A stretch of DNA of 64,000 nucleotides from an uncultured Prevotella sp. (GCA_902464615.1 CABQKA010000006.1:62001-126000), one strand, 5' to 3'; numbered from the stretch's first letter, positions 8,781 to 17,809 are shown. Made by a program: numbers and translations. Notes: a model not told the origin generated them from the letters alone.

Positions 8781-10073
8781 ATGGACTTGAAGATTAAAAA
8801 CATCAAAGGACGCGAAATCCTGGACTCGCGCGGCAACCCGACCGTAGAGGCCGAAGTCACACTGGAGACCGGCGCCACGGGGCGCGCTGCCGTGCCCTCG
8901 GGCGCGTCGACGGGCGAACACGAAGCCCTCGAACTGCGCGACGGCGACCCGCTCCGCTACGGAGGGAAGGGCGTACTGAAAGCCGTAGGCCACATCAACC
9001 AGGTGCTGGCCCCCGCTTTGGAAGGACACTGCGCGCTGGACCAGCGCGGCATAGACCAAACGCTGATTGCCCTGGACGGAACTCCGACAAAGTCGCGTCT
9101 GGGCGCCAACGCGCTGCTGGGCGTCTCGCTGGCCGCTGCCCGGGCCGCCGCCACAGCGCTCGGACTGCCGCTCTACCGCTACCTGGGCGGGGCGAACGCA
9201 CACGTGTTGCCCGTCCCGATGATGAACATCATCAACGGAGGAGCGCACTCCGACGCGCCCATCGCCTTCCAGGAGTTCATGATCCGGCCTGTCGGCGCCG
9301 CCACGTTCCGTGAAGGCGTGCGCATGGGAGCCGAAGTGTTCCACGCGCTCAAAGGTGTGCTCCACGACCGCGGACTGAGCACCGCCGTGGGCGACGAGGG
9401 CGGATTCGCGCCGACGCTCGAAGGGACGGAAGACGCGCTCGACTGCATCCTGAAAGCCATAGCCCGCGCCGGCTACGAACCGGGCCGCGACGTGCGCATC
9501 GCCATGGACTGCGCCGCATCCGAATACTTCCGCGACGGCATCTACGACTACACCGTCTTTGAGGGCGCCAACGGGGAAAAGCGCACCGCCGCGCAGCAGG
9601 CGGACTATCTCGCCGCCCTCGTGGAGAAGTACCCCATCGACTCCATCGAGGACGGCATGGCCGAAAACGACTGGGAAGGCTGGCGCGCACTGACAAAGCG
9701 GCTGGGCGGCCAATGCCAGCTCGTGGGCGACGACCTTTTCGTCACCAACACGAAGTTCCTGGCCAAAGGCATCCGCGAGCACTGCGCCAACGCCATACTC
9801 ATCAAGGTGAACCAAATCGGGACGCTCTCCGAAACACTCGACGCCATCGAGATGGCCCACCGCGCAGGCTACGCCTCCATCACCTCGCACCGCTCGGGCG
9901 AGACAGAGGACACCACCATCGCCGACATCGCCGTAGCGACCCACAGCGGGCAGATAAAGACCGGCTCCATGAGCCGGTCGGACCGCCTGGCGAAATACAA
10001 CCGCCTGCTCCGCATCGAAGAGGAACTGGGCGAACTGGCCGTCTACGGCCTGCACGCGGCCGAGGCCCGCTGA
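8781..10073 (+). CDS. eno: Enolase
   Basis: A 430-residue phosphopyruvate hydratase catalysing 2-phosphoglycerate to phosphoenolpyruvate in glycolysis. It starts MDLKIKNIKGREILDSRGNP, and has VPSGASTGEHEA, NIINGGAHSD, a DEGGFAP segment, SIEDGMAENDW, LVGDDLFVTN and the closing SHRSGETEDT. These include the Mg-binding acidic residues and the catalytic Lys/Glu regions. Length and order match the family exactly. It is monocistronic, with a promoter upstream and a hairpin downstream. Confidence 0.98.
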   Translation: MDLKIKNIKGREILDSRGNPTVEAEVTLETGATGRAAVPSGASTGEHEALELRDGDPLRYGGKGVLKAVGHINQVLAPALEGHCALDQRGIDQTLIALDGTPTKSRLGANALLGVSLAAARAAATALGLPLYRYLGGANAHVLPVPMMNIINGGAHSDAPIAFQEFMIRPVGAATFREGVRMGAEVFHALKGVLHDRGLSTAVGDEGGFAPTLEGTEDALDCILKAIARAGYEPGRDVRIAMDCAASEYFRDGIYDYTVFEGANGEKRTAAQQADYLAALVEKYPIDSIEDGMAENDWEGWRALTKRLGGQCQLVGDDLFVTNTKFLAKGIREHCANAILIKVNQIGTLSETLDAIEMAHRAGYASITSHRSGETEDTTIADIAVATHSGQIKTGSMSRSDRLAKYNRLLRIEEELGELAVYGLHAAEAR

Positions 10074-10102
10074 CAGAGCCGCGGACACCCCTGCGAAACG
10101 AT

Positions 10103-10147
10103 GCCTCCCCCTTCCGCGTACCGCCGCAGAAGAGGGAGGCCATTTTT
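10103..10147 (+). terminator. Terminator after enolase
   Basis: GCCTCCC at 10103-10109 pairs with GGGAGGC at 10134-10140, followed by a run of five T at 10143-10147. Confidence 0.6.
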
Positions 10148-10270
10148 ACCGTAACGGGGGCACCGGCAGAAGCGACACACCGCCGGCAGCACACCACCGG
10201 TAGCATACGGAACAATAAAGCGGATTTCCAGACCTTTTTCCGAAATCTTTATTTATTGTATTTTTGTCCC

Positions 10271-11080
10271 ATGAAAAAGTTAAAACTATTCCCAGCCCTT
10301 GCGGTCCCGTTCCTGCTGGCCGGCTGCGAAATGCTGGACGTTCACCCTTACGATGCGAAAGTGGACGGCCCGACGGGCATCAATGCCCGCAACGCAGCCC
10401 GCATCGAAGCCGCCTGCGCCGGCCGCGACTCAGTCCGCTTCGTCGTAGTGAGCGACACGCAACGGTGGTACGACGAGACGAAGGCAGCCGTAGACCACAT
10501 CAACGCCCGCGGCGACGTAGACTTCGTCATCCACTGCGGGGACCTGACCGACTTCGGCGCGACGAAAGAGTTCGAATGGATGCGCCGCGAGCTGGAGCGC
10601 CTCGAAGTGCCCTACGTATGCCTCATCGGCAACCACGACTGCCTGGGCACGGGCGATGACGTGTTCCGCGTCATGTTCGGCGACCCGGACTTCTCGTTCA
10701 ACGCAGGCGACACACACTTCCTGTGCCTCAACACCAACGCCTTCGAGTACGACTACTCGGAGCCTATCCCGGACTTCGCCTTCATGCGCACGGACCGCGA
10801 AGGACTGCCGCCCGAGGTGACGCGCACGGTGACGGCCATGCACGCCATGCCCTACACGGACCAGTTCAACAACAACGTGGCCGAACTCTTCCAGGAAGAG
10901 CTACGGAAATACCCCGGCCTGCAATTCTGCCTGTGCGGCCACCAGCACACGACGGCGCAGTTCGAACCGTTCGGCGACGGCGTCGTCTACTACGAATGCG
11001 GCTCGGCCGTGAAGCGGGACTACCTGTTGTTCACCCTGACAAAGGATGGAGGAATGAAGTATGAAGTGGTACATTATTAG
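10271..11080 (+). CDS. Lipoprotein metallophosphoesterase (calcineurin-like)
   Basis: A 269-residue lipoprotein: basic MKKLKLF, a hydrophobic core and a lipobox ending LLAGC at residue 19. The phosphoesterase domain shows VVSDTQRW, then IHCGDLTDFG and LIGNHDCLG, the GD and GNHD motifs of the dinuclear metal centre. CGHQHTT near the C-terminus completes it. Probably an envelope phosphodiesterase or phosphatase of unknown substrate. The ATG is set by the signal peptide and by a TATTTTTG -7 box at about 10259-10266. The stop lies 17 bases into the next gene, so the two are coupled. Confidence 0.88.
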   Translation: MKKLKLFPALAVPFLLAGCEMLDVHPYDAKVDGPTGINARNAARIEAACAGRDSVRFVVVSDTQRWYDETKAAVDHINARGDVDFVIHCGDLTDFGATKEFEWMRRELERLEVPYVCLIGNHDCLGTGDDVFRVMFGDPDFSFNAGDTHFLCLNTNAFEYDYSEPIPDFAFMRTDREGLPPEVTRTVTAMHAMPYTDQFNNNVAELFQEELRKYPGLQFCLCGHQHTTAQFEPFGDGVVYYECGSAVKRDYLLFTLTKDGGMKYEVVHY

Positions 11081-11729
11081 CGCCCTGCTCTCCCTGGCGG
11101 CAGCGTGCGCCACGGCCGCCACCCCGCCCGACACGCTCCGCACGGACACCGCCGCCACGTCCGGCACCTTCTACGAGCGGCACACGGAGCGGCGCATCAA
11201 GGCATGGAACAAGATGGTGCCCAACATGGGAAGCATACACTTCTACGGAGGCATAGGCCTCGTCTCGCTGGGCACAGGCTGGCACTACGGGCGCCGCGAC
11301 CAGTGGGAGACGGAAGTGCTGCTGGGCATCGTGCCCAAATACTCCTCGGACCAGACAAAACTGTCGCTCACCTTCAAGCAGCGCTACGTGCCCTGGCTCC
11401 TGCGCCTGAGCAGCCGTTGGGGCATCGAGCCGCTCACGGCCGGGATTTTCATCAATACGCTCTTCGGGGAAAACTTCTGGGCCCGCCAACCGTCGCGCTA
11501 TCCCAAAAGCTACTACGGCTTCGCCCCGAAACTGCGCGCCAACCTGTTTCTCGGACAACGCCTGCGCTACGACATCCCCCGCCGCAACCGCCTCCTGTGG
11601 CGAAGCATCTCGGCCTACTACGAGCTGAGCACCTGCGACCTATACCTTGTCTCCGCCCTGCCCAACCGACGCGTGAAACTGCGCGACATCCTCGCGCTCG
11701 CCTTCGGCCTGCGGCTCGAACTGTTCTGA
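11061..11729 (+). CDS. Outer-membrane-like protein of unknown function
   Basis: A 222-residue protein with a cleavable signal peptide (MKWYIISALLSLAAACATA). Alternating hydrophobic and aromatic strands follow, such as IHFYGGIGLVSLGTGWHYG and KSYYGFAPKLRANLFLG. It ends in an aromatic residue (LRLELF), as outer-membrane beta-barrels do. No named family is recognised. It overlaps the phosphoesterase gene by 20 bases and probably shares its transcript, which suggests a joint role in envelope lipid or phosphate metabolism. That role is inferred only from position. Confidence 0.7.
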   Translation: MKWYIISALLSLAAACATAATPPDTLRTDTAATSGTFYERHTERRIKAWNKMVPNMGSIHFYGGIGLVSLGTGWHYGRRDQWETEVLLGIVPKYSSDQTKLSLTFKQRYVPWLLRLSSRWGIEPLTAGIFINTLFGENFWARQPSRYPKSYYGFAPKLRANLFLGQRLRYDIPRRNRLLWRSISAYYELSTCDLYLVSALPNRRVKLRDILALAFGLRLELF

Positions 11730-11754
11730 CCCCCGCACCGGCCCGAAAGAAGGG

Positions 11755-11910
11755 GGCGCACCGCCCCGCTCCCGGAAAGCCGCCGGCGAAAGGCCGCAAA
11801 GGCGCTTGAAATAGCGGCCGAAGACGGAGGGGTCCGGAAAGTGCAGCCTGTAGGCCACCTCCTTGACGCTCAAATCCGTCAGCAGCAGATAGCGCGAAGC
11901 ATGGAGCAGA
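11755..11910 (-). pseudogene. AraC-family regulator remnant (C-terminal HTH only)
   Basis: The minus strand encodes YLLLTDLSVKEVAYRLHF followed by PDPSVFGRYFKRLCGLSPAAF. This is the second helix-turn-helix of an AraC regulator. There is no N-terminal domain and no stop before the frame enters the antisense of the preceding gene. At about 11,905 the reading stops resembling AraC, and the opposite strand becomes an EmrA-type adaptor. Both ends are therefore lost at deletion junctions. Confidence 0.75.
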
Positions 11911-12761
11911 ACCTCTCCCCCATCAACATCCGCGTGCCCGGATACATCAAGAAAATCTGCTTTACCGAACACCAGCATGTGCGTAAGGGAGACACGCTGC
12001 TCATATTGGAGGACGACGAATACCGTATCCGGCTGAAGCAGGCAGAAGCGGCCCTGACGGACGCGCGCAGCGGCCGGAAAGTGGCGGCCAGCACGGTGAA
12101 CACGGTCTCCAGTTCGGCTTCGGTCTACGATGCCTCCATCGCCGAAGCGCAATATCACGTCGACCAGTTGGAAAAGGACTGCCGACGCTACGGCGCACTG
12201 CTGGAAAAGAAGGCTACTACCCCGACCGTCGTCGAGCAATACCAGACCCAGCTGGAGATGGCCCGTGCCCGCGTGGCGGCATTGGAGCGGCAGCGCAGGG
12301 CGGCCCGCTCGTCTGTCACCGAGGCCGGACAGCGGCAGGAGAATGCCGAAGCCGCCATACAACGCGCCGAGGCCGCCGTGGAGCTGGCGCGCCTGAACCT
12401 GTCGTACACCGTTGTCACCGCGCCCTGCGACGGTTGCCTCGGACGCCGTTCCATCGAAGAGGGGCAGCTGGTCAGCGCCGGGCAGACGCTGACCACGATG
12501 ATTCCCGACACCCGCAAGTGGGTCGTCGCCAATTATAAGGAAACACAGGTTTCCGCCCTGTCCGTCGGCCAGGAGGTCGACGTCACGGTCGACGCGTTTG
12601 AAGGGAAGACCTTCAAGGGGCGCATCGCCGCCATCAGTTCCGCCACCGGGTCGAAATATTCCATGGTGCCTACGGACAATTCCGCAGGCAACTTCGTCAA
12701 AATCCAGCAGCGCGTGCCCGTGCGCATCGAGCTGACGGATATTTCCGACGAGGACAACTGA
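11905..12761 (+). pseudogene. EmrA/HlyD-type membrane-fusion protein remnant
   Basis: From QNLSPINIRVPGYI onward this is a typical periplasmic adaptor: a lipoyl half-motif (GYIKKICFTEHQHVRKGDTL), a long coiled coil rich in Ala, Glu and Gln, a second lipoyl motif (TVVTAPCDGCLGRRSIEEGQ) and a beta-barrel. The N-terminal cytoplasmic tail and membrane anchor are missing. In-frame codons upstream are only the antisense of the AraC remnant. The C-terminus stops early at DEDN, directly at the junction with a pump remnant. It would not be exported or anchored, so it is scored as nonfunctional. Confidence 0.78.
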
Positions 12762-12877
12762 CGCTGCAGGCCACGCTCGTGGCCATGAAGGACATCACGG
12801 GCTCTACGATATGGATTTGCCTGGGCGGCGCCTTGGGCGTATTGCTCATGCCTTACCGGCGGAAAGAAAGGACGTGA
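12758..12877 (+). pseudogene. EmrB/DHA2-type transporter remnant (last ~39 codons)
   Basis: The frame starting at 12758 reads LTLQATLVAMKDITGST, a hydrophobic helix, then MPYRRKERT and a stop. This matches the C-terminal end of MFS drug-efflux pumps that are normally encoded after emrA. It overlaps the adaptor stop by four bases in another frame. All other transmembrane helices are gone. Confidence 0.65.
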
Positions 12878-12966
12878 GGCCACGGACGCGACGAGCACAC
12901 CACGTTGCGGCAGGAATGGCAGGTAGCGGGACGGCTGTGCCGCGACGCCGGACAGGGAAAACGGAA

Positions 12967-13004
12967 ACGGGCAGTAGCTTAGGATTTTCTAAGCTACTGC
13001 CCGT
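12967..13004 (-). terminator. 16-bp perfect hairpin, probable end of the 17.7-13.1 kb operon
   Basis: Arms at 12967-12982 and 12989-13004 pair perfectly around a six-base loop. It lies 88 bases beyond the stop of the minus-strand gene ending at 13092. On the minus strand a moderately T-rich stretch follows. It could also serve the short plus-strand remnants. The rest of 12878-13091 shows nothing coding. Confidence 0.5.
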
Positions 13005-13091
13005 AAAAATTTCCTTAAGCCCCGTGTGGAGGCGGAAGGGGGAAGCCCTGCCGGTGCCAACCGCTTCGTGCCGTCAAAACGGGGCAAGCGT

Positions 13092-13811
13092 TCACAGTTC
13101 GCCGTCGCGGTGGAAGCGGTACCTTAGCCAGACTGCGCCGCCGGGGAGCGCCTCGACGGACTGCAACGAGAGCTGCTGCCCGGCGGCGGGGTGGGCGTCG
13201 GGGCCGATGTACTCGAAGACGGAGGGGACGGAGGGGGCTCCGTCTATGCCGGGGTAGACGACGAGGCTCAGCTCGTCGAGCAGCCGGGCCTGGAGGAATG
13301 CGCCGTCTATGACGCCCCCGCCCTGCAGGGAGAGGGTGCGCACGCCGAACGTCTCGGCAAGGGTGCGCATGGCGGCGCGCAGGTCGGTGCCGGCTGGCCC
13401 GGCGAAGAGGTAGGAGATGCCGTCGCGCCGCAACCGCTCAAGGTAGGCTGCGGGAGCGCTCTCAGGCAGGATGGCGGCGATGCGGTCGCCGCGCACGGTG
13501 GGGGCGTCGTAAAGGATGTCGGCGTCGGGGTCGGCCACGACGAAGAGGCGGGGCGACGACTGGGGGGCTACGTAGGGCACGGGGCTGGATGCGGGCGCGG
13601 TGTCGGCGGGCCGCCAGCGGCGGGGAAAGCAGGCTTCGCGCAGGGTGTTCTTGCCAAACATCCAGGCGTCGGCGCCCAGCCGCCGGCCTATGGCGGCATA
13701 CGTGCCCATCAGGCTGGCTTTGTCCGCTCCGCCGGCGGGGAGCGTCCAGCGCTCGGTCTGCAGACGGCCGTCTACGGACGACATGATGTGACAAATGATG
13801 TGGGGATACAT
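13092..13811 (-). CDS. RibD C-terminal/dihydrofolate-reductase-like oxidoreductase
   Basis: A 239-residue protein beginning MYPHIICHIMSSVDGRL, the standard opening of the RibD_C family. GADAWMFGKNTLRE and a late LQGGGVIDGAFLQARLLDEL segment follow, the latter being the NADPH-site and final helix of the fold. In RibD the domain reduces a ribosylaminopyrimidine; stand-alone copies have mostly unknown substrates. It lies 33 bases after the AraC gene at 13845 with no promoter in between, so it probably belongs to the operon starting near 17.8 kb. Confidence 0.85.
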   Translation of the reverse strand: MYPHIICHIMSSVDGRLQTERWTLPAGGADKASLMGTYAAIGRRLGADAWMFGKNTLREACFPRRWRPADTAPASSPVPYVAPQSSPRLFVVADPDADILYDAPTVRGDRIAAILPESAPAAYLERLRRDGISYLFAGPAGTDLRAAMRTLAETFGVRTLSLQGGGVIDGAFLQARLLDELSLVVYPGIDGAPSVPSVFEYIGPDAHPAAGQQLSLQSVEALPGGAVWLRYRFHRDGEL

Positions 13812-13844
13812 GCTGTGGTGTAGGTTTTAGATAGAGGATTCTGT

Positions 13845-14726
13845 TTAACACACGGCCTGCGGGCCGCCGCAATCGGGGCGTCGGGAGCAAAGAAGCCGCA
13901 GGGGGCGGAGGTCGTCCAGCCCGAACTCCTCGGCGAGGGCGGCGGGCTGCCCGCCGGAACACAGGCGGAGACGGATGTGGCCGAGCATGCTGACGCGGAC
14001 GTATTCGGCCAGCGTCTTTCCGGTCTCCACGCGGACGAGGTCGTCGAGGTAGGCGGGCGTGAGCGACGGCAGGGCTTTCCGCGCCAGTGCGACGCTTTCT
14101 GCCTCCGACTTCCGCCCTTCGCGGGAAAAATAGGCGTCGAGGGCGGTGTCGAGAGCGGCAAGGTGCTGGCGGTTGATGCAGCTGCGGACGATGAACTGCC
14201 GCTCGTAGTAGCAGCGGCAGCGGTCGAGCAGCAGCTCGAGCCAGATGGCGGCAAAGCGCAGCGTGTAGCGCCCGATGTCGCCCTGCAGCTCGGCGTGGAG
14301 GCGGGCCATGCAGTCGAGCACGGCTTGCTTTTCGGGCAAGGAGAGATGGAGCGCCTCGTTCTCGGCGTAGGCGAAAAAGGTGTAGTCCGCCCTTTTGGGT
14401 GCGAGGCTCTTGAGGCAGAACAGTTCGGGGCAGAACAACAGGCCGGAGATGCCGTCGGCCGCCGCGTCCTCGGGGGCGATGGTGACGGGGACGCCGGGCG
14501 CGGCGAACGTGAGCGTGCCGTACTGGAAATCCTGACAGCAGCGGCCGTAGCGCTTGTCGCCGCAACGGGTATGCTTGAAACAGACGGCGTAAAAATTCCC
14601 GGAGAAGCAGAGCGGCATGCCGTCGGAAAGGCGCGCCGGGTCGACGACGGCAATCTGCGGATGGAGCGTCGGCTGACGCATGTGCTTGTTGAAGGCGTGG
14701 AGGCTAAACTGGTGGAGTCCGTTCAT
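13845..14726 (-). CDS. AraC-family transcriptional regulator with atypical second HTH
   Basis: About 293 residues from MNGLHQFSLHAFNKHMRQPT. The N-terminal half (CFSGNFYAVCFKH, YGTLTFAAPGVPV, LLFCPELF) resembles the sensory domain of the AraC gene at 26056. The first HTH is present (ALPSLTPAYLDDLVRVETGKTLAEYVR). The second is short and divergent, ending SRRPDCGGPQAVC instead of the usual PxxYR. An upstream in-frame ATG at 14777 overlaps the preceding gene and is less likely. It is part of the operon it may control. Confidence 0.82.
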   Translation of the reverse strand: MNGLHQFSLHAFNKHMRQPTLHPQIAVVDPARLSDGMPLCFSGNFYAVCFKHTRCGDKRYGRCCQDFQYGTLTFAAPGVPVTIAPEDAAADGISGLLFCPELFCLKSLAPKRADYTFFAYAENEALHLSLPEKQAVLDCMARLHAELQGDIGRYTLRFAAIWLELLLDRCRCYYERQFIVRSCINRQHLAALDTALDAYFSREGRKSEAESVALARKALPSLTPAYLDDLVRVETGKTLAEYVRVSMLGHIRLRLCSGGQPAALAEEFGLDDLRPLRLLCSRRPDCGGPQAVC

Positions 14727-14773
14727 CGCGGCGCGTTTTGTGTCCCTGCCCGCCCGCGGCAGGCAGGGACGGC

Positions 14774-15454
14774 TCATATTCCTTTACCCAGTTCGTAAGC
14801 CTGCTGCATGAAGGGCGTGTCGCGCACGCTGCCCTTCCTCCCCAGCCCGGTGGCCTTGACCATGCCGCGCTCGGTGGGATTGGGCAGACACATCACGAAG
14901 CCGCGGAAACCGGCTATGGCGAAGTCGGCCGTGCTTTCCTCGCGGTCGGCACAGGCGGTGATGTAGTAGAACTCCTTGTCCTTCATGTCCGCATAGTGGG
15001 AATAGGTGCGGTCTATCAGCGTCTTCATCTGTCCGTCTATGTTCATGAAATAGACGGGACTGGCCAGCACGATGATGTCTGCTTCCAGCATTTTGCGCAC
15101 TATGGCGGGGGCGTCGTCCGTCGCCACGTCGGCGCTGTCGCCCACGCGGCGCTCGTCGGCCTCCTGGAAAAAGCGGATGTCGTAATCGCCGAGGAAGATT
15201 TTCTTCACCCTGCCTCCTGCCTCGCGGGCACCGCGTGCGAACTCGTCGCAGAGCAGGTCGGTGTTGCCGCCCCGCCGTGGACTGCCGGAGAGGATGAGGA
15301 CCCGCTTGTCGGCTTTCCGGAGGGTGGAGGCCTGCGAATAGCGGATGTGGTATTTGTTCTGTTCCGCCTGCGGCTGGGAGGGGCCGCTCCCGCAGGATGC
15401 CAAGGCCGTAAGGATGCCGGCCAGCAATAAGAGAATGACGTTTCGTTTCATCAT
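14774..15454 (-). CDS. Lipoprotein NADPH-dependent FMN reductase/flavodoxin-fold protein
   Basis: A 226-residue protein. MMKRNVILLLLAGILTALASC is a lipoprotein signal with Cys at 21. The flavodoxin-like domain has ILSGSPRRGGNTDLLCDEF, the FMN phosphate-binding loop, and LASPVYFMNIDGQMKTLIDR, the flavin-ring loop. The family reduces quinones, iron or azo compounds with NAD(P)H. An envelope-anchored version is unusual but recurs in this cluster (see 17192). It sits between a hydrolase fragment and the AraC gene on one transcript. Confidence 0.87.
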   Translation of the reverse strand: MMKRNVILLLLAGILTALASCGSGPSQPQAEQNKYHIRYSQASTLRKADKRVLILSGSPRRGGNTDLLCDEFARGAREAGGRVKKIFLGDYDIRFFQEADERRVGDSADVATDDAPAIVRKMLEADIIVLASPVYFMNIDGQMKTLIDRTYSHYADMKDKEFYYITACADREESTADFAIAGFRGFVMCLPNPTERGMVKATGLGRKGSVRDTPFMQQAYELGKGI

Positions 15455-15490
15455 TGATTTTCTTTCACGGCAGTTGCCGTGATGGATGAT

Positions 15491-15943
15491 TTACAAGTGT
15501 TTGCCGAAAAATTCCCCGAGCTTTTTCACGGCCTGGTCGACGTATTCGGGCACCCAGTAGGTCTGGATGTGCGTGGCGCCGGGAATGAGGAAAAGTTCCT
15601 TGTCGTGTGTGCCGGTAGCCTTGCTGAAGCATTGCTCCGTCATGTAAAAGGTGTCGGCCGCACGGCCCGCCATCATCAGCAACGGTTGATTGATGAGGTA
15701 CATGCCTTCGCTGGCGTCGAAGGCCATCAGGTCGTAAACGATGGGATGGATATTTACTTTTCCCGGCTCGTTCCTGCTTATCGCACCCCGGTAGACCAAT
15801 CCGAAGGGATTGCCGTTCGGACTTTTGACGGCGGCGGGCTCCACCGGTGTAAAGGCGGTGGTTTCCTGCGCCTGCGACACCTGCGCCGTTGCCGAGAGCA
15901 GCACTGCTGCACTGCACAGCACGGCCTTCAAGAGATTATTCAT
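15491..15943 (-). pseudogene. Alpha/beta hydrolase with internal deletion
   Basis: A 150-residue frame with an intact signal peptide (MNNLLKAVLCSAAVLLSATAQ), immediately followed by the C-terminal third of a YcjY/DLH-type hydrolase: INQPLLMMAGRAADTFYM and LFLIPGATHIQTYW. The His loop (GATHI) is kept, but the nucleophile-elbow region normally about 100-150 residues earlier is absent. The full family is about 300 residues. The frame is clean, so it could be expressed, but it cannot be a normal hydrolase. Alternatively it is a short binding protein. Confidence 0.65.
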
Positions 15944-15961
15944 GATTGTTCCGTTTTTGTG

Positions 15962-17116
15962 TTACTTGCATTCTTCCAATATATCGTATATCTCGTCGCG
16001 GGTGAACTGCTTGCAGCAGCCCGGCATGAGCAGGCAGGTATCGGCGGCGGCGCGGAGCACCTTCACGTCGGTGATGCCTATCTCGCTCCAGCGTGAAGGC
16101 AGCCCCACTTCGTGTATAAAGGCTTCGAGCGCATCGATGCCGCGGGCGGCCTTCTCTTCCGCCGTCCCTGCCGTCACTCCCCACACCTGCTCGGCCATGC
16201 GCGCCAGTTTGTCTTTCCCTTCCTGGAGCAGGTGGCGGTAAAGCGCGGGATGGATGATTGCCAGCCCTTGCCCGTGGTTGCAGTCCGTGTAGGCCCCGAC
16301 GGCATGCTCTATCATGTGGCACTGGAAATCCGTGACCTTGCCCAGTTTGAGCAATCCGTTTTCAGCCATTGCGGAGTCCCACATCAGTTCGCCGCGGGCG
16401 AAGTCGTTTTCGGAGTCGGCAATGAGGGCGCGGAGGTTTTTCACGACGTTGCGCATCACAGCCTCGTTGATTTCGTCGGAAACGTTCGCCGCGTGGGGCT
16501 GCCCCATGTAAGTTTCCATGCAGTGGCTCAGCGTGTCGAAAGCGCCGCTGACGACTTGCTTCATCGGCACGGTCTTCGTCAGGTCGCTGTCGAGCACGGC
16601 AAACGAATGGTAAGTCCCTATCAGCGGCTGCTTCAGCTTCTTGCCCGTATGCGTGATGACCGCGCCGTTGTTCTGCTCCGCGCCTGTGCCTGAGGCTGTG
16701 ACCACGGCCCCGGCCGGAATGAACTCTGACGGCAGGCGGTGCTCCCGGTACATCATGTCCCAGATGTCTTCCTGCGTCCTGGCCTGTGCGGAGACTATCT
16801 TGCAGCAGTCTATGACCGAGCCGCCGCCCACGGCCAGGATGAAGTCGGCATGGCTCTCGCGGGCAAGCCGCGCTCCCTCCTGCACCTTGTCGTAGGTGGG
16901 GTTGGGCATGATGCCGCCGAAGTCCGTCACCCGCTTGCCGCATTCGTGCAGCCAGCCTGTTATCTTGTCGTACAGCCCGGAGCGTTTCAGCGAACCGCCG
17001 CCGTAGGCCAGCAGTACGTTCGGCCCCACGCGCTTCATCTCTTCCTTGATGGCCGCCTCGGCGCAACCTTTGCCGAAGTGCTGGCGCACGGGATAATTGA
17101 AATTGAAACTGTTCAT
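15962..17116 (-). CDS. Iron-containing alcohol dehydrogenase (YqhD/BDH-like)
   Basis: A 384-residue NAD(P)H-dependent group III alcohol dehydrogenase. It starts MNSFNFNYPVRQHFGKG and has GGGSLKRSGLYD, then LAVGGGSVIDCCKIVSA (dinucleotide loop) and VVTASGTGAEQNNGAVI. GAFDTLSHCMETY and DFQCHMIEHAVGAYTDCNHGQGLA carry the metal-binding Asp and His residues. The family reduces aldehydes to alcohols. It lies between a flavodoxin gene upstream and the truncated hydrolase downstream in a redox operon, consistent with aldehyde detoxification. Confidence 0.93.
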   Translation of the reverse strand: MNSFNFNYPVRQHFGKGCAEAAIKEEMKRVGPNVLLAYGGGSLKRSGLYDKITGWLHECGKRVTDFGGIMPNPTYDKVQEGARLARESHADFILAVGGGSVIDCCKIVSAQARTQEDIWDMMYREHRLPSEFIPAGAVVTASGTGAEQNNGAVITHTGKKLKQPLIGTYHSFAVLDSDLTKTVPMKQVVSGAFDTLSHCMETYMGQPHAANVSDEINEAVMRNVVKNLRALIADSENDFARGELMWDSAMAENGLLKLGKVTDFQCHMIEHAVGAYTDCNHGQGLAIIHPALYRHLLQEGKDKLARMAEQVWGVTAGTAEEKAARGIDALEAFIHEVGLPSRWSEIGITDVKVLRAAADTCLLMPGCCKQFTRDEIYDILEECK

Positions 17117-17191
17117 TTTGGTAAAATGCTTTATTCGTTACAGCCGGCGGTGGGGAGCGCCGGGTCAGCGCGCCCCTCCTGCCGCCTTAGT

Positions 17192-17728
17192 TCATTTCAC
17201 GGCCCGGATTTCCTTCAGCCATGCGGCCACGCCCGTCGTGTCCCTGTTCACGGCGCCGAAGCCGGCCAAATGGCGGGCGTCGGGTGTCAGCTCGACTATC
17301 CGCGCCAGCGTCTCGTCGCGGTAAGTGGAAGCGTAGGTGCAAAAGGGCACGACAGTCTTCCCCTTGAAATCATAGCTTTCGGCAAAAGTATTGATAATCA
17401 TCGGCGCGGTCCACCACCATACGGGGCAGCCGATAAAAACCGTGTCGTAACTTTCCCAATTCTCCACGCGGGTCTTGATGGCCGGGCGTGCGTCCTGTTC
17501 CTTTTCGGCCTTCGCCACTTCCGTACAGGGCTTGTACTCCGTGGGATAGGGTTTGGCCGGTTCGATGCGGAAAAGCGTGCCGCCCGTCAGGTCCGCGATG
17601 TGGCGGGCTACGTGTTCCGTGTTTCCGCCCCAGCTGAAATAAGCGACAAGTGTCTTGTTAGATTGCTGGGCGCTGCAGCCCGACACGAGCAGTATCAGCG
17701 TCGCAAGAAGGATAAGCCTCGTTTTCAT
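17192..17728 (-). CDS. Lipoprotein flavodoxin, first gene of the operon
   Basis: A 178-residue protein with lipoprotein signal MKTRLILLATLILLVSGC. The flavodoxin domain has VAYFSWGGNTEHVARHI (FMN phosphate loop, with Trp in place of a Ser/Thr) and IGCPVWWWTAPMIINTF (flavin loop). PFCTYASTYRDETLA is typical of the Flavodoxin_4 group. It would carry electrons or act as a quinone reductase at the membrane. Its promoter at 17810-17817 is preceded by the shared paired operator. Confidence 0.9.
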   Translation of the reverse strand: MKTRLILLATLILLVSGCSAQQSNKTLVAYFSWGGNTEHVARHIADLTGGTLFRIEPAKPYPTEYKPCTEVAKAEKEQDARPAIKTRVENWESYDTVFIGCPVWWWTAPMIINTFAESYDFKGKTVVPFCTYASTYRDETLARIVELTPDARHLAGFGAVNRDTTGVAAWLKEIRAVK

Positions 17729-17809
17729 TTCCAGTATTGCAGTTTGAAGTTTGACTCTCGGATGGCTTCGGCGTCACGGGCGCGCATCCGCACCGCCGGC
17801 CTCCGGATG

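Noticed and set aside
9713..10270. Long extension upstream of the phosphoesterase
   Set aside because: It lies inside enolase and its terminator. The true start has a lipoprotein signal and a promoter at the ATG.
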